64,000 nucleotides of DNA, from the NCBI RefSeq assembly GCF_014256275.1, contig NZ_JACCFE010000002.1:5188001-5252000 (forward strand), given 5' to 3'. Below the pieces are notes generated by a model. That model did not search any database. It was not told where the DNA came from and saw nothing but the letters and a program-made list of their open reading frames with translations. This DNA is from Rhodococcus sp. 4CII (GTDB taxonomy: Bacteria > Actinomycetota > Actinomycetes > Mycobacteriales > Mycobacteriaceae). Below, one piece after another: positions 42,726 through 52,127 of the stretch. Each line of letters begins with the position of its first letter. The stretch's first letter is position 1. Both the position numbers and the translations under genes were made by a program.

Positions 42726-43583
42726 TCAGCGTCCGCTGCTGCGGACCCCGAGCAGGACGTCGTCCCAGGAGGGGAGTGCGGGTTTGCCGCGCTTGTCCCT
42801 GTTGTTCGTCTGATGCGGTGCGACCTTGGGGGCGGCGGGCTCCTCGGGCGGCGCGGGCTCGTTCTCGGGCTCCACGGTGACGTCGGCCTCGATGACGACC
42901 TCCGGCTCGATCGACGGCACTTCCACCTCGGCGGGGAACTCGGCGAGTTCGAGTTGTTCCGGCTCGTCCGACGCCACCGGCGCCAATCCGCGAAGCGGGC
43001 GGCCGAAATCGGGATCGATCAGGTCGAAGGCGGTGTCGTCGAGCGCGACGATGGTGCCGCCGTGCGCGTCCGGCTGGTAACGCCAGTGCGCCGCGTTGGT
43101 GGTCCGTCCAGCCTGCCACTGCAGCTGGGCGACCCAGTGATTGTCTTCGTCGCGCCACGCATCCCACGTGGCGTCGTCGATGTTGTGTCCCCGGGCGCGG
43201 AACGCCTGCGTCACGATCTCGGCGAGAGTGGGGACGGCGGGACCGTTGTCGCGAACGGGGTGTCCGCCCTGCGCCATCTCGGCCGCACGGGAACGCTCGA
43301 GCAGAACCGGATAGGCGAATCGCTCCACCTTCGCCAGGGGAATGCCGGCCTCGTCGGCGACCTGTTCGACGGAGGCACCGGCACGGATGCGGGCCTGGAT
43401 TTCGCGGGGCCTGAGCTGACTGTCCATTTCGATCTCAATCTGGCCGAGTCGAGCGATGTCCCCGCGGGATGCGGCGCGGAGTTTGTCATCGGCGGGAAGC
43501 CGGAATTTTTCGCCGGTACTGGCATCAGCGCACACGACGTGCGATCCATCGGGCTCGAGACCAATCACTCGAAGCTCTCGCAC
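42726..43583 (-). CDS. sepH: Septation protein SepH
   Basis: Cell-division protein of 285 residues that binds and promotes assembly of FtsZ in actinobacteria. The N-terminal conserved domain MRELRVIGLEPDGSHVVC includes a helix-turn-helix-like region LRPREIQARIRAGASVEQVA followed by GIPLAKVERFAYPVLLERSR, broken here as PLAKVERFAYPVL. A long acidic/Pro-rich tail follows. The end is the basic and Trp-containing KRGKPALPSWDDVLLGVRS. GTG 43583 has AAGGAGG six bases upstream, an excellent ribosome binding site that decides the start. By gene order it corresponds to Rv0883c. Confidence 0.88.
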   Translation of the reverse strand: MRELRVIGLEPDGSHVVCADASTGEKFRLPADDKLRAASRGDIARLGQIEIEMDSQLRPREIQARIRAGASVEQVADEAGIPLAKVERFAYPVLLERSRAAEMAQGGHPVRDNGPAVPTLAEIVTQAFRARGHNIDDATWDAWRDEDNHWVAQLQWQAGRTTNAAHWRYQPDAHGGTIVALDDTAFDLIDPDFGRPLRGLAPVASDEPEQLELAEFPAEVEVPSIEPEVVIEADVTVEPENEPAPPEEPAAPKVAPHQTNNRDKRGKPALPSWDDVLLGVRSSGR

Positions 43584-43806
43584 GTTTGACCTCCTTATCG
43601 CGCCGGCTCGCGACTTTGCACCTGGGCAACTGTAATTCATTCGTGACAGCCCGCGCGGCAGGACACGCGCGGGCAAATCCCGTGCCGGCGGAGCGCCCGC
43701 GTTACGCTTCGACCTTTCGCGACCGGCCTCCCGGACCACACAGCGGCGCGCATACTGATCGACACAGCCCGGGAACGGGGCGCCGGAACAGAAGTGGACA
43801 AAGTCG

Positions 43807-44292
43807 ATGAGCCAGAGCGATATCGACGACGTGGACCTCGCCCACCTGCGGCGAGCCATCGAACTCGCCGACGAGACGGGCGACGCGGGCAACAGGCCGT
43901 TCGGTGCGGTGGCGGTCGGCGCCGACGGCCACGTGATCAGCGAGGGCGCCAACTCGGTCGCGACGTCCGCCGACGTCACGGAGCACGCGGAACTCGACGC
44001 GATCACCACCGCCTGCGGTGAAGGCCGAACGGACGATCTCGTCGGCGCCACCATGTACGCCAGTGGCGAGCCGTGCCCGATGTGCAGCGCGGCGATGGTG
44101 TGGGCCGGGATCACCCGGGTGGTCTACGCGGCGTCGTCCGCGGACTTCTCCCGGATACTCGCCGACGGGCCGCGGTTCACGCTCGGCTGCAGCGACGTGC
44201 TCGACTCGGCGAGCGTCGACGTCGAGGTGAGCGGACCGCATCTCGGCGACGAGGCGCTCGCACCGTTCCACCGATTCCTCGACACGGACTGA
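43807..44292 (+). CDS. Nucleoside deaminase (CMP/dCMP deaminase fold)
   Basis: Zinc deaminase of 161 residues. The catalytic motif HAE is in VTEHAELDAI and the two other zinc ligands are in GEPCPMCSAAMVWAG. The N-terminal GNRPFGAVAVGADG and C-terminal LGDEALAPFHRF fit the guanine deaminase/TadA-like group; the length and the C-terminal segment are closer to guanine- or cytosine-type deaminases than to TadA. The ATG start at 43807 lies 223 bases from the divergent sepH start. A strong terminator follows. Confidence 0.87.
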   Translation: MSQSDIDDVDLAHLRRAIELADETGDAGNRPFGAVAVGADGHVISEGANSVATSADVTEHAELDAITTACGEGRTDDLVGATMYASGEPCPMCSAAMVWAGITRVVYAASSADFSRILADGPRFTLGCSDVLDSASVDVEVSGPHLGDEALAPFHRFLDTD

Positions 44293-44302
44293 CCCGGAAC
44301 GC

Positions 44303-44338
44303 CGTCAGCCCCCGGCACCGCAGTGCCGGGGGCTGACG
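44303..44338. terminator. Bidirectional intrinsic terminator
   Basis: A perfect 16-bp stem CGTCAGCCCCCGGCAC (44303-44318) with its complement (44323-44338) and loop CGCA lies between the convergent deaminase and serC genes. No T-run is present. Confidence 0.83.
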
Positions 44339-44356
44339 CATGTGTGAGGCCGCGAC

Positions 44357-45478
44357 TCAGCCGAGCTGCGAGACGACCCAGTCGATGCTCTTCGTGAGCT
44401 GCGAGACGTCCTCGGGGTCGATGGCCGGGAACATGCCCACGCGCAGCTGGTTGCGGCCCAGCTTGCGGTACGGCTCCGTGTCGACGACACCGTTGGCACG
44501 CAGGATCTTCGCCACCTGGGCGGCGTCGACCTTGTCGTCGAAGTCGATGGTGCCGACCACCTGCGAGCGGTGGGCGGGATCGGCGACGAACGGCGTGGCG
44601 TACTCGCTCGCCTCGGCCCACTGGTACAGGCGCGACGACGAATCGGCGGTGCGTGACGTGGCCCAGTCCAGGCCGCCCTTGCCGTTCAGCCATTCGATCT
44701 GGTTGGCGAGCAGCAGCAGCGTGGCGATCGCGGGGGTGTTGTACGTCTGGTCCTTGGAGCTGTTGTCGACGGCGATGGGCAGCGACAGGAAGTCGGGGGT
44801 CCAGCGTCCCGAGTCCTTGATCTCCGCGACGCGCTCGAGGGCCTTGGGGCTCATCAGTGCGATCCAGAGGCCACCGTCGGCGGCGAAGCACTTCTGCGGG
44901 GCGAAGTAGTACACGTCCGCGTCGGCGACGTTCACCGGCAGGCCGCCGGCGCCGGAAGTGGCGTCGATGGCGATGAGCGCGTTCTCCGAGCCCGCGGGAC
45001 GCGAGACGGGGATCGCGACACCGGTGGACGTCTCGTTGTGCGCCCAGCCGATGAGGTCGACGGACGGATCCGAGACCGGCTCGGGAGCACTGCCCGGGTC
45101 GGCGGAGACGACGATCGGGTCGCCGATGAACGGGTTGTTCTTGGCGACCGACGCGAACTTCGAGCTGAACTCACCGTTTGTGAGGTGCAGCGACTTCTCC
45201 CGGATCAGGCCGAACGCGGCGGCGTCCCAGAACGCGGTGGTGCCACCGTTGCCGAGCACCACCTCGTAGCCCTCGGGCAGGGAGAACAGATCGGCGAGGC
45301 CGGACCGCACGCCGGCGACGACGTCCTTGACGGGTTTCTGGCGGTGGCTGGTGCCGAACACCGAGGCGCCCACCTCGACCAGCGACTGAAGCTGCTCGGG
45401 ACGCACCTTGGAAGGTCCGCAGCCGAACCGTCCGTCGGCGGGCAGGAGGTCTGCGGGGATGATCGGTGTGGAGGTCAT
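44357..45478 (-). CDS. serC: Phosphoserine aminotransferase
   Basis: PLP enzyme of 373 residues that transaminates 3-phosphohydroxypyruvate in serine synthesis. It starts with PADGRFGCGPSKVRPEQL; has VVLGNGGTTAFWDAA, ATSGAGGLPVN, and the PLP lysine in YYFAPQKCFAADGG; and ends with NQLRVGMFPAIDPEDVSQL. This is the actinobacterial SerC type (Rv0884c). ATG 45478 is the start. It lies 41 bases after citA on the same strand. PdxH, which makes its cofactor, is encoded divergently just beyond citA. Confidence 0.93.
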   Translation of the reverse strand: MTSTPIIPADLLPADGRFGCGPSKVRPEQLQSLVEVGASVFGTSHRQKPVKDVVAGVRSGLADLFSLPEGYEVVLGNGGTTAFWDAAAFGLIREKSLHLTNGEFSSKFASVAKNNPFIGDPIVVSADPGSAPEPVSDPSVDLIGWAHNETSTGVAIPVSRPAGSENALIAIDATSGAGGLPVNVADADVYYFAPQKCFAADGGLWIALMSPKALERVAEIKDSGRWTPDFLSLPIAVDNSSKDQTYNTPAIATLLLLANQIEWLNGKGGLDWATSRTADSSSRLYQWAEASEYATPFVADPAHRSQVVGTIDFDDKVDAAQVAKILRANGVVDTEPYRKLGRNQLRVGMFPAIDPEDVSQLTKSIDWVVSQLG

Positions 45479-45519
45479 CGCTACTTTCTGTTCCTTACTG
45501 ATTCTGGCGGGGGAGACGG

Positions 45520-46650
45520 TCAGCTGGTGTGGGCGATCTGGTCCCAGCCCTCGACGGACTCGGGGGTGCGGGGCGCGGGTCCGGTGTAGATGGCGGCGGG
45601 GCGGACGAGTTTGCCGAGGCGTTTCTGCTCGAGGATGTGGGCGCACCAGCCGGCGGTGCGCCCACAGGTGAACATCGCGGGCATCATGTGCGCGGGGACC
45701 TCGGCGAAGTCGAGGATGACGGCGGCCCAGAATTCGACGTTCGTCTCGATCGCCCGGTCGGGGCGGCGTTCCCGCAGTTCCGCGAGCGCGGCCTGTTCGA
45801 GGGCGGCGGCGGCCTCGAAGCGGGGTGCGTTCAGCCGCTTGGCGGTGGCGCGGAGCACGCGGGCGCGGGGGTCTTCGGCGCGGTAGACGCGGTGCCCGAA
45901 GCCCATCAGCTTTTCCTTGCGGTCGAGGATGCCCTTGACCAGGGCGCGGGCGTCGCCGGACTTCTCGGTGTCCTCGATCATCGGCAGGACGCGGGCGGGG
46001 GCGCCGCCGTGCAGGGGGCCGGACATCGCGCCGATGGCGCCGGAGAGGGAGGCGGCGACGTCGGCGCCGGTGGAGGCGATGACGCGGGCGGTGAAGGTGG
46101 AGGCGTTCATGCCGTGTTCGGCGGCGGAGACCCAGTAGGCGTCGATGGCTTCGACGTGGGCGGGGTCGGGGTCGCCTTTCCAGCGGACCATGAATCGTTC
46201 GGTGACGGTTTTGGCTTCGTCGATGCGTTTTTGCGGGACGGCGGGTTGGTAGATGCCGCGGGCGGATTGGGCGACGTAGGACAGGGCCATGACGGAGGCG
46301 CGGGCGAGTTGTTCGCGGGCGGTGTCGTCGTCGATGTCGAGGAGGGGCTGGTATCCCCAGATGGGGGCGAGCATGGCGAGTCCGGCCTGGACGTCGACGC
46401 GGACGTCGCCGGTGTGCACGGGGAGGGGGAACGGTTCGGCCGGGGGCAGTCCGGGGCCGAAGCGGCCGTCGACGAGCAGGGCCCAGACGTTGCCGAAGGT
46501 GACGTGCTTGGAGACGAGTTCTTCGATGTCGACGCCGCGGTAGCGCAGGGCGCCGCCGTCCTTGTCGGGTTCGGCGATGTCGCTGGTGAACGCGACCACG
46601 CCTTCCAGTCCGCTGACGAAATCGTCCGGTATTGCAGCGCTAGCTGACAT
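45520..46650 (-). CDS. citA: Citrate synthase, short form (CitA-like)
   Basis: Citrate synthase of 376 residues, condensing acetyl-CoA and oxaloacetate (a 2-methylcitrate synthase role is possible). Conserved motifs: LRYRGVDIEELV, catalytic His region AAEHGMNASTFTARVIAST, GPLHGGAPARVLPMIE, KLMGFGHRVYRAEDPRA, and the C-terminal Asp region NVEFWAAVILDF. It is about 55 residues shorter than the second citrate synthase at 50369. Codon choice in roughly 46040-46540 differs from its flanks (CCC, TCC, GAA, AAA and CAA preferred). ATG 46650 is the start; it is divergent from pdxH. Confidence 0.9.
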   Translation of the reverse strand: MSASAAIPDDFVSGLEGVVAFTSDIAEPDKDGGALRYRGVDIEELVSKHVTFGNVWALLVDGRFGPGLPPAEPFPLPVHTGDVRVDVQAGLAMLAPIWGYQPLLDIDDDTAREQLARASVMALSYVAQSARGIYQPAVPQKRIDEAKTVTERFMVRWKGDPDPAHVEAIDAYWVSAAEHGMNASTFTARVIASTGADVAASLSGAIGAMSGPLHGGAPARVLPMIEDTEKSGDARALVKGILDRKEKLMGFGHRVYRAEDPRARVLRATAKRLNAPRFEAAAALEQAALAELRERRPDRAIETNVEFWAAVILDFAEVPAHMMPAMFTCGRTAGWCAHILEQKRLGKLVRPAAIYTGPAPRTPESVEGWDQIAHTS

Positions 46651-46854
46651 AGCTCGTGGACTCTCCTCGTTCGAGTGCCCCCGGTCAGAGCGGCACTGTC
46701 TCGGCGTTCGACAATTGCGCTGAGCATGCGTGCGGGATGGGCAGGCACCGTCGTCCGCGCAATCGACTTCCCGTCCCCGGGCATCGCACGAACGCGGCTG
46801 CAATCCGAGGGGACGGGCTCGGTCCCCAAAACTTTAGCCGGTGTCACCGAAGAG

Positions 46855-46882
46855 TTGATCAGTGCATACCCGGGAGTAGCGT
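46855..46882 (+). promoter_or_regulatory. Candidate pdxH promoter giving a leaderless transcript
   Basis: TTGATC (46855-46860), 16 bases, then TAGCGT (46877-46882), eight bases before GTG 46891. That spacing would start the RNA at or next to the start codon. No Shine-Dalgarno is visible. Confidence 0.45.
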
Positions 46883-46890
46883 TCTCGCCT

Positions 46891-47592
46891 GTGTCTCCAG
46901 ATGCAGAACGGCCGAAACCGGTGAACAAGGACCTCGCGGCGATGCGGGTCGGTTACGGACAACAGGGCGCCGCCGGACGCTACGACGACGCGGATCTGGA
47001 TGCCGGCCAGCTGGGCGACGGCTGGCTTCCGCTGATGCGCCGCTGGCTCGAGGACGCCGTCGAAGCCGGGGTTCCCGAACCGAACGCGATGACGCTCGCA
47101 ACCGTCGACGAGCACGGCCATCCGTGCACCCGAACCGTCCTGTGCAAGGGGCTCGGTGCCGACGGGGTGCTGTTCTTCACGAGCTACGACTCGGACAAGG
47201 GCCGCCAACTCGACGCGGTGCCCTACGCGTCGGTGACGTTCACCTGGGTGCCCGTCGCCCGGCAGATCACCGTCCGCGGTCCGGTCGAACGGGTGAGCGC
47301 CGACGTCACGGACGAGTACTGGCACAGCAGACCCCGCGGATCCCGGCTGGGGGCGTGGGCGTCCGAACAGTCGCGCCCGATCGCGTCGCGGGCCGAACTG
47401 GACGCCGCGCTGCTGCACGCGGCGGAGCGTTTCCCCGTCGACGTCGACATCCCGGTCCGGCCGAACTGGGGCGGAATCCTGATCCGGCCCGAGTCCGTGG
47501 AGTTCTGGCAGGGCCGCGCCAACCGGATGCACAACCGCATCCGGACGTCGCGGTCCGGCGACACCTGGACCGTCGCGCGGCTGCAGCCGTGA
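46891..47592 (+). CDS. pdxH: Pyridoxamine 5'-phosphate oxidase
   Basis: FMN enzyme of 233 residues forming pyridoxal 5'-phosphate from PNP or PMP. Family motifs: NAMTLATVDEHGHPCTRTVL, split as MTLATVDEHG and RTVLCKGLG; FFTSYDSDKGRQL; GPVERVSADVTDEYWHSRP; SRLGAWASEQS; and RANRMHNRIR near the end with substrate-binding Arg and His. GTG 46891 is preferred because of the promoter spacing; GTG 46921 is an alternative. It is followed by an MFS gene 42 bases on, probably co-transcribed. Confidence 0.9.
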   Translation: MSPDAERPKPVNKDLAAMRVGYGQQGAAGRYDDADLDAGQLGDGWLPLMRRWLEDAVEAGVPEPNAMTLATVDEHGHPCTRTVLCKGLGADGVLFFTSYDSDKGRQLDAVPYASVTFTWVPVARQITVRGPVERVSADVTDEYWHSRPRGSRLGAWASEQSRPIASRAELDAALLHAAERFPVDVDIPVRPNWGGILIRPESVEFWQGRANRMHNRIRTSRSGDTWTVARLQP

Positions 47593-47634
47593 CGGCCCGG
47601 GAATAGTGAGTATGGGAAACGAGCTAAGGGAAGA

Positions 47635-48924
47635 ATGACCGACACCGTCACCGAGAAGAAGAGGACGCGGCGGCTGCTCGCCGACACCACGCCGCTGCAG
47701 AACCGGGACTACCGCCGCCTGTGGGCGGCCGGGATCGTGACGGTGATCGGCGGTCAGCTCAGTATCGTCGCCGTACCCCAGCAGGTGTACGAGATCACCC
47801 GAAGCTCGGCGTACGTGGGCCTGACCGGTGTGTTCGCGCTGGTACCGCTGATCGTGTTCGGGTTGTGGGGCGGCGCCCTCGCCGACGTCATGGACCGGCG
47901 GAGGCTGCTGACGATCACGACGGTCGGGCTCGGGGTGACCTCGGTGCTGTTCTGGGTGCAGGCGGCACTCGGCGTGGACAACGTGTGGCTGGTCCTCGGA
48001 CTGCTGGCTCTGCAGCAGGCGTTCTTCGCGGTCAACCAGCCCACCCGCAGTGCGATCATCCCGCGGCTCATCCCGGCGGAACAGCTGGCCGCCGCGAACT
48101 CGCTCAACATGACGGTGATGCAGTTCGGCGCCATCGCCGGACCCCTGCTCGCGGGCGTCATGATTCCGACGGTCGGGTTGTCGACGCTGTATCTCGTCGA
48201 CTCGATCGCCCTGCTGGCCACGCTGTGGGCGGTTCTCCGGCTGCCCGCCATTCCGCCGACGGGGGAGTCGCGCCGGGCCGGGCTGCGCGAGGTGTTCGAC
48301 GGGTTCGCCTACCTCGCGACGCAGAAGGTGCTGCTGGCGTCGTTCGTCGTCGACATCATCGCCATGGTGTTCGGCATGCCGCGGGCGTTGTTCCCGCAGA
48401 TCGCCCACGACACGTTCGGCGACCCGGCGACGGGTGGTGTGGCGCTCGGCCTGTTGTTCGCGGCGATGTCCTTCGGCGCGGTCGCCGGCGGGGTGTTCTC
48501 CGGCTGGCTGCCGCGGGTCCGGCGCCAGGGCCTCGCGGTGATCGTGTGCATCGCGCTGTGGGGTCTCGCGATGGTGGGATTCGGAGTCGCGGTCGGGATG
48601 GCGTCACCCGGCGACAGTCCGGTCCTGTTGTGGATCGCTCTCGCGTTCCTCGCGTTCGGTGGTGCCGTCGACATGGTGTCCGCCGCGTTCCGCAGCACCA
48701 TGCTCCAGCAGGTCGCCACGGACGAGATGCGCGGCCGGCTCCAGGGCGTGTTCATCGTCGTCGTGGCCGGGGGTCCGCGGATCGGCGACGTCGTCCACGG
48801 CGCGGCCGCGGCCGCGGTCGGGACCAGCGTTGCCGCGGCGGGCGGCGGCGTCCTCGTCGTCGTCGGTGTGGTGATCGCCGCCCTGGTGTTCCCGGCCCTG
48901 GTGCGGTACAAGGTCGCACGCTAG
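47635..48924 (+). CDS. MFS transporter, MFS_3 type
   Basis: Major facilitator protein of 429 residues with about 12 helices. It starts NRDYRRLWAAGIVTVIGGQLS, the exporter-like MFS_3 pattern. The helix 2-3 motif is GGALADVMDRRRLL; other segments are NQPTRSAIIPRLIPAEQL and TDEMRGRLQGVFIVVVAGGP. It is similar in layout to the MFS gene at 32533 but clearly diverged. The substrate is unknown. ATG 47635 has AAGGGAAGA just upstream. Confidence 0.87.
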   Translation: MTDTVTEKKRTRRLLADTTPLQNRDYRRLWAAGIVTVIGGQLSIVAVPQQVYEITRSSAYVGLTGVFALVPLIVFGLWGGALADVMDRRRLLTITTVGLGVTSVLFWVQAALGVDNVWLVLGLLALQQAFFAVNQPTRSAIIPRLIPAEQLAAANSLNMTVMQFGAIAGPLLAGVMIPTVGLSTLYLVDSIALLATLWAVLRLPAIPPTGESRRAGLREVFDGFAYLATQKVLLASFVVDIIAMVFGMPRALFPQIAHDTFGDPATGGVALGLLFAAMSFGAVAGGVFSGWLPRVRRQGLAVIVCIALWGLAMVGFGVAVGMASPGDSPVLLWIALAFLAFGGAVDMVSAAFRSTMLQQVATDEMRGRLQGVFIVVVAGGPRIGDVVHGAAAAAVGTSVAAAGGGVLVVVGVVIAALVFPALVRYKVAR

Positions 48925-48976
48925 GTTCCTGTGCGCCATCACATATTTCGCGCAGATCTCGGGCACACTGAAATGC

Positions 48977-49939
48977 ATGGGTGAATCGCAGTCGTCGAAG
49001 ACGGACAGGCCTGCAACGGCTGGATTCGAGATCCGGGGCGGCGGCTACCGTGCCGGTATCGCCGCCACCGGCGCCGGTCTCCGGCTACTCGAACGGGACG
49101 GTCCGGACGAGCCGATCGCGCTCACCGAGACGTGGGACATCGGCACCCGGCCACCGCTGTCGGCCGGGTTGATCCTCGCGCCGTGGCCCAACCGGATCCG
49201 CGACGGTCAGTTCGTCTTCGACGGCATCGACCATCAACTCGAGATCACGGAACCGTCGTTCGGCAATGCGAGCCACGGATTCGTCCGTCGCCGGGACTGG
49301 CGTGTCGTGAATTCCGCGGACGACCGCATCGAGTTGTCGATCGACGTCGGCCTCCACAAGGGCTGGCCGTACCCGCTGCGGCTCACCGTCGAATACGTCC
49401 TCGGCGACGACGGCCTGACCGTGACACACACCGCCACCAACACGGGAGCCATTCCGGCGCCGTTCGGGATGGGGTTCCACTCGTACGTCCGCGCCGGTGA
49501 CGTTCCCCTCGACGAATGCACGCTGCGGCTGTCCGCGGGCACTCGACTGCCCCTCGACGAGCGCATGCTGCCGCGCGGGGCTTCGCAGCCCGTGGCGGGC
49601 ACCGAGTACGACTTCACCAGCCCGCGCGTGTTGGCAGGCGTCGCGCTCGACACCCCGTTCAGTGCGCTGGACGTCGACGTGGACGGCAGGTCGCGGCACG
49701 AATTGCGTGCGCCGGACGGCACCGGGACGGTCCTGTGGGCGGCCCGTGAGTTCGGCTGGCTGCAGGCGTTCGTCGCGGATCCCGACGCCGGCAAGTCGTA
49801 CCCGGGTCGCGGGCGGGCACTGGCGCTCGAACCGATGACGTGCCCGCCGGACGCGTTCAACTCCGGAATCGATCAGTTGGTGCTCGCTCCGGGACAGCAG
49901 TGGACCGGGGTGTGGGGCATGTCCGCACTGGGGTCGTAG
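48977..49939 (+). CDS. Aldose 1-epimerase family protein
   Basis: Galactose mutarotase-fold protein of 320 residues, acting on aldoses or related sugars at C1. Family segments: LAPWPNRIRDGQFVFDG with the conserved Arg, FGNASHGFVRRRDW with the catalytic-type His, TNTGAIPAPFGMGFHSYVRA with the second His, and ALEPMTCPPDAFNSG with the catalytic-type Glu. The last motif and the length match the YihR/actinobacterial branch. ATG 48977 starts the gene 52 bases after the MFS gene. Confidence 0.87.
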   Translation: MGESQSSKTDRPATAGFEIRGGGYRAGIAATGAGLRLLERDGPDEPIALTETWDIGTRPPLSAGLILAPWPNRIRDGQFVFDGIDHQLEITEPSFGNASHGFVRRRDWRVVNSADDRIELSIDVGLHKGWPYPLRLTVEYVLGDDGLTVTHTATNTGAIPAPFGMGFHSYVRAGDVPLDECTLRLSAGTRLPLDERMLPRGASQPVAGTEYDFTSPRVLAGVALDTPFSALDVDVDGRSRHELRAPDGTGTVLWAAREFGWLQAFVADPDAGKSYPGRGRALALEPMTCPPDAFNSGIDQLVLAPGQQWTGVWGMSALGS

Positions 49940-50368
49940 CGGTTCGATTCTCGAGCAGCGGGGTGCCCACAGGGTGAGACGGTGTAACACCGGTCGTGGT
50001 CCGGCCGATACATCCGGCGGGGGTTCTTCTGTCGCGCTCGACGCGCTCTGCGCCACGCTCTGTACTTCCCCCATCGCATGGGCCGACCAGCGGTGCGTGC
50101 TACGCCCTCGCCGGCATCGGTGCAGGTAACGCGGCCAGTCCAGCTCGGGCAACCGGCCCTCACCGTGATTCCTCCCGCGCTGTGCGGGCAAATCGGACAC
50201 TCCCGGACGCCTGCAGGCGAGCCTTCCGCGTGGTCTCCGCGGATGCGTCGGACGAGCCGGATCGCGGGCTCTCAGCGGACCCGCCTTCGGCACGCGGGCC
50301 GGAGTGGGACTAGCTTCTACCCTGAATGAAGTTGTTACTCATTGGTTTGAGCTTGAGAGGGATGCTTC
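49940..50368 (+). other. 429-bp intergenic region before gltA
   Basis: No convincing gene on either strand; short open frames here are Arg/Ala/Pro-rich and lack ribosome binding sites. The 3' part becomes AT-rich (GAATGAAGTTGTTACTCATT) and holds a possible -10 TACCCT at 50318-50323 with no good -35. GAGAGGGA at 50355-50362 is the ribosome binding site of gltA. The unusual length suggests transcriptional control of gltA; an unrecognised small RNA cannot be excluded. Confidence 0.5.
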
Positions 50369-51664
<1,296 letters not shown>

Positions 51665-51712
51665 TCGCGGATGCCTGTGCCGAACCAGAGAAGCCCTCAC
51701 CGAGGAGGACAC

Positions 51713-52075
51713 ATGACCAAGCCCGAGATCGAGTTCCAAGACGGACCCGCCCCGACCGACCTGGTCATCAAGGACGTGGTGGTCGGAGACGGCGCCGAGG
51801 CTGTTCCCGGGGGCACCGTCGAGGTGCACTACGTCGGCGTCGAGTTCGAGTCCGGCGAGGAGTTCGACTCCTCCTGGAACCGCGGCGAGTCCATCCAGTT
51901 CCCGCTGCGCGGCCTCATCAAGGGCTGGCAGGACGGCATCCCCGGCATGAAGGTCGGCGGACGTCGTCAGCTCACCATCCCGCCGGAGCTGGCCTACGGC
52001 CCGGCCGGCGCCGGACATCAGCTGTCCGGCAAGACGCTGGTCTTCATGATCGACCTGCTCGACGTGAAGGAATAG
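51713..52075 (+). CDS. FKBP-type peptidyl-prolyl isomerase
   Basis: Single-domain FKBP of 120 residues, catalysing cis-trans isomerisation before proline. The fold signatures are VPGGTVEVHYVGVEFESGEEFDSSW, split as VEVHYVGV and GEEFDSSWNRG; FPLRGLIKGWQDGIPGMKVGG; RRQLTIPPELAYGP; and LVFMIDLLDV. It has no signal peptide, so it is cytosolic. ATG 51713 has CGAGGAGG seven bases upstream. A terminator hairpin follows the stop. Confidence 0.93.
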   Translation: MTKPEIEFQDGPAPTDLVIKDVVVGDGAEAVPGGTVEVHYVGVEFESGEEFDSSWNRGESIQFPLRGLIKGWQDGIPGMKVGGRRQLTIPPELAYGPAGAGHQLSGKTLVFMIDLLDVKE

Positions 52076-52087
52076 CCTCCGCGGCAC

Positions 52088-52127
52088 GAGAAGCCCCGCC
52101 TCACCTCACCGTGACGCGGGGCTTTCT
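52088..52127. terminator. Bidirectional intrinsic terminator
   Basis: A 9-bp stem AAGCCCCGC (52091-52099) with GCGGGGCTT (52116-52124) and a 16-base loop, followed on the plus strand by TCTGCTGT. It lies between the FKBP gene and the convergent prrB stop. Confidence 0.8.

Noticed and set aside
49996..50313. A 105-codon frame in the gltA upstream region
   Set aside because: Composition is Arg/Ala/Ser-rich, there is no ribosome binding site or domain, and it ends in the promoter-proximal part; probably chance.
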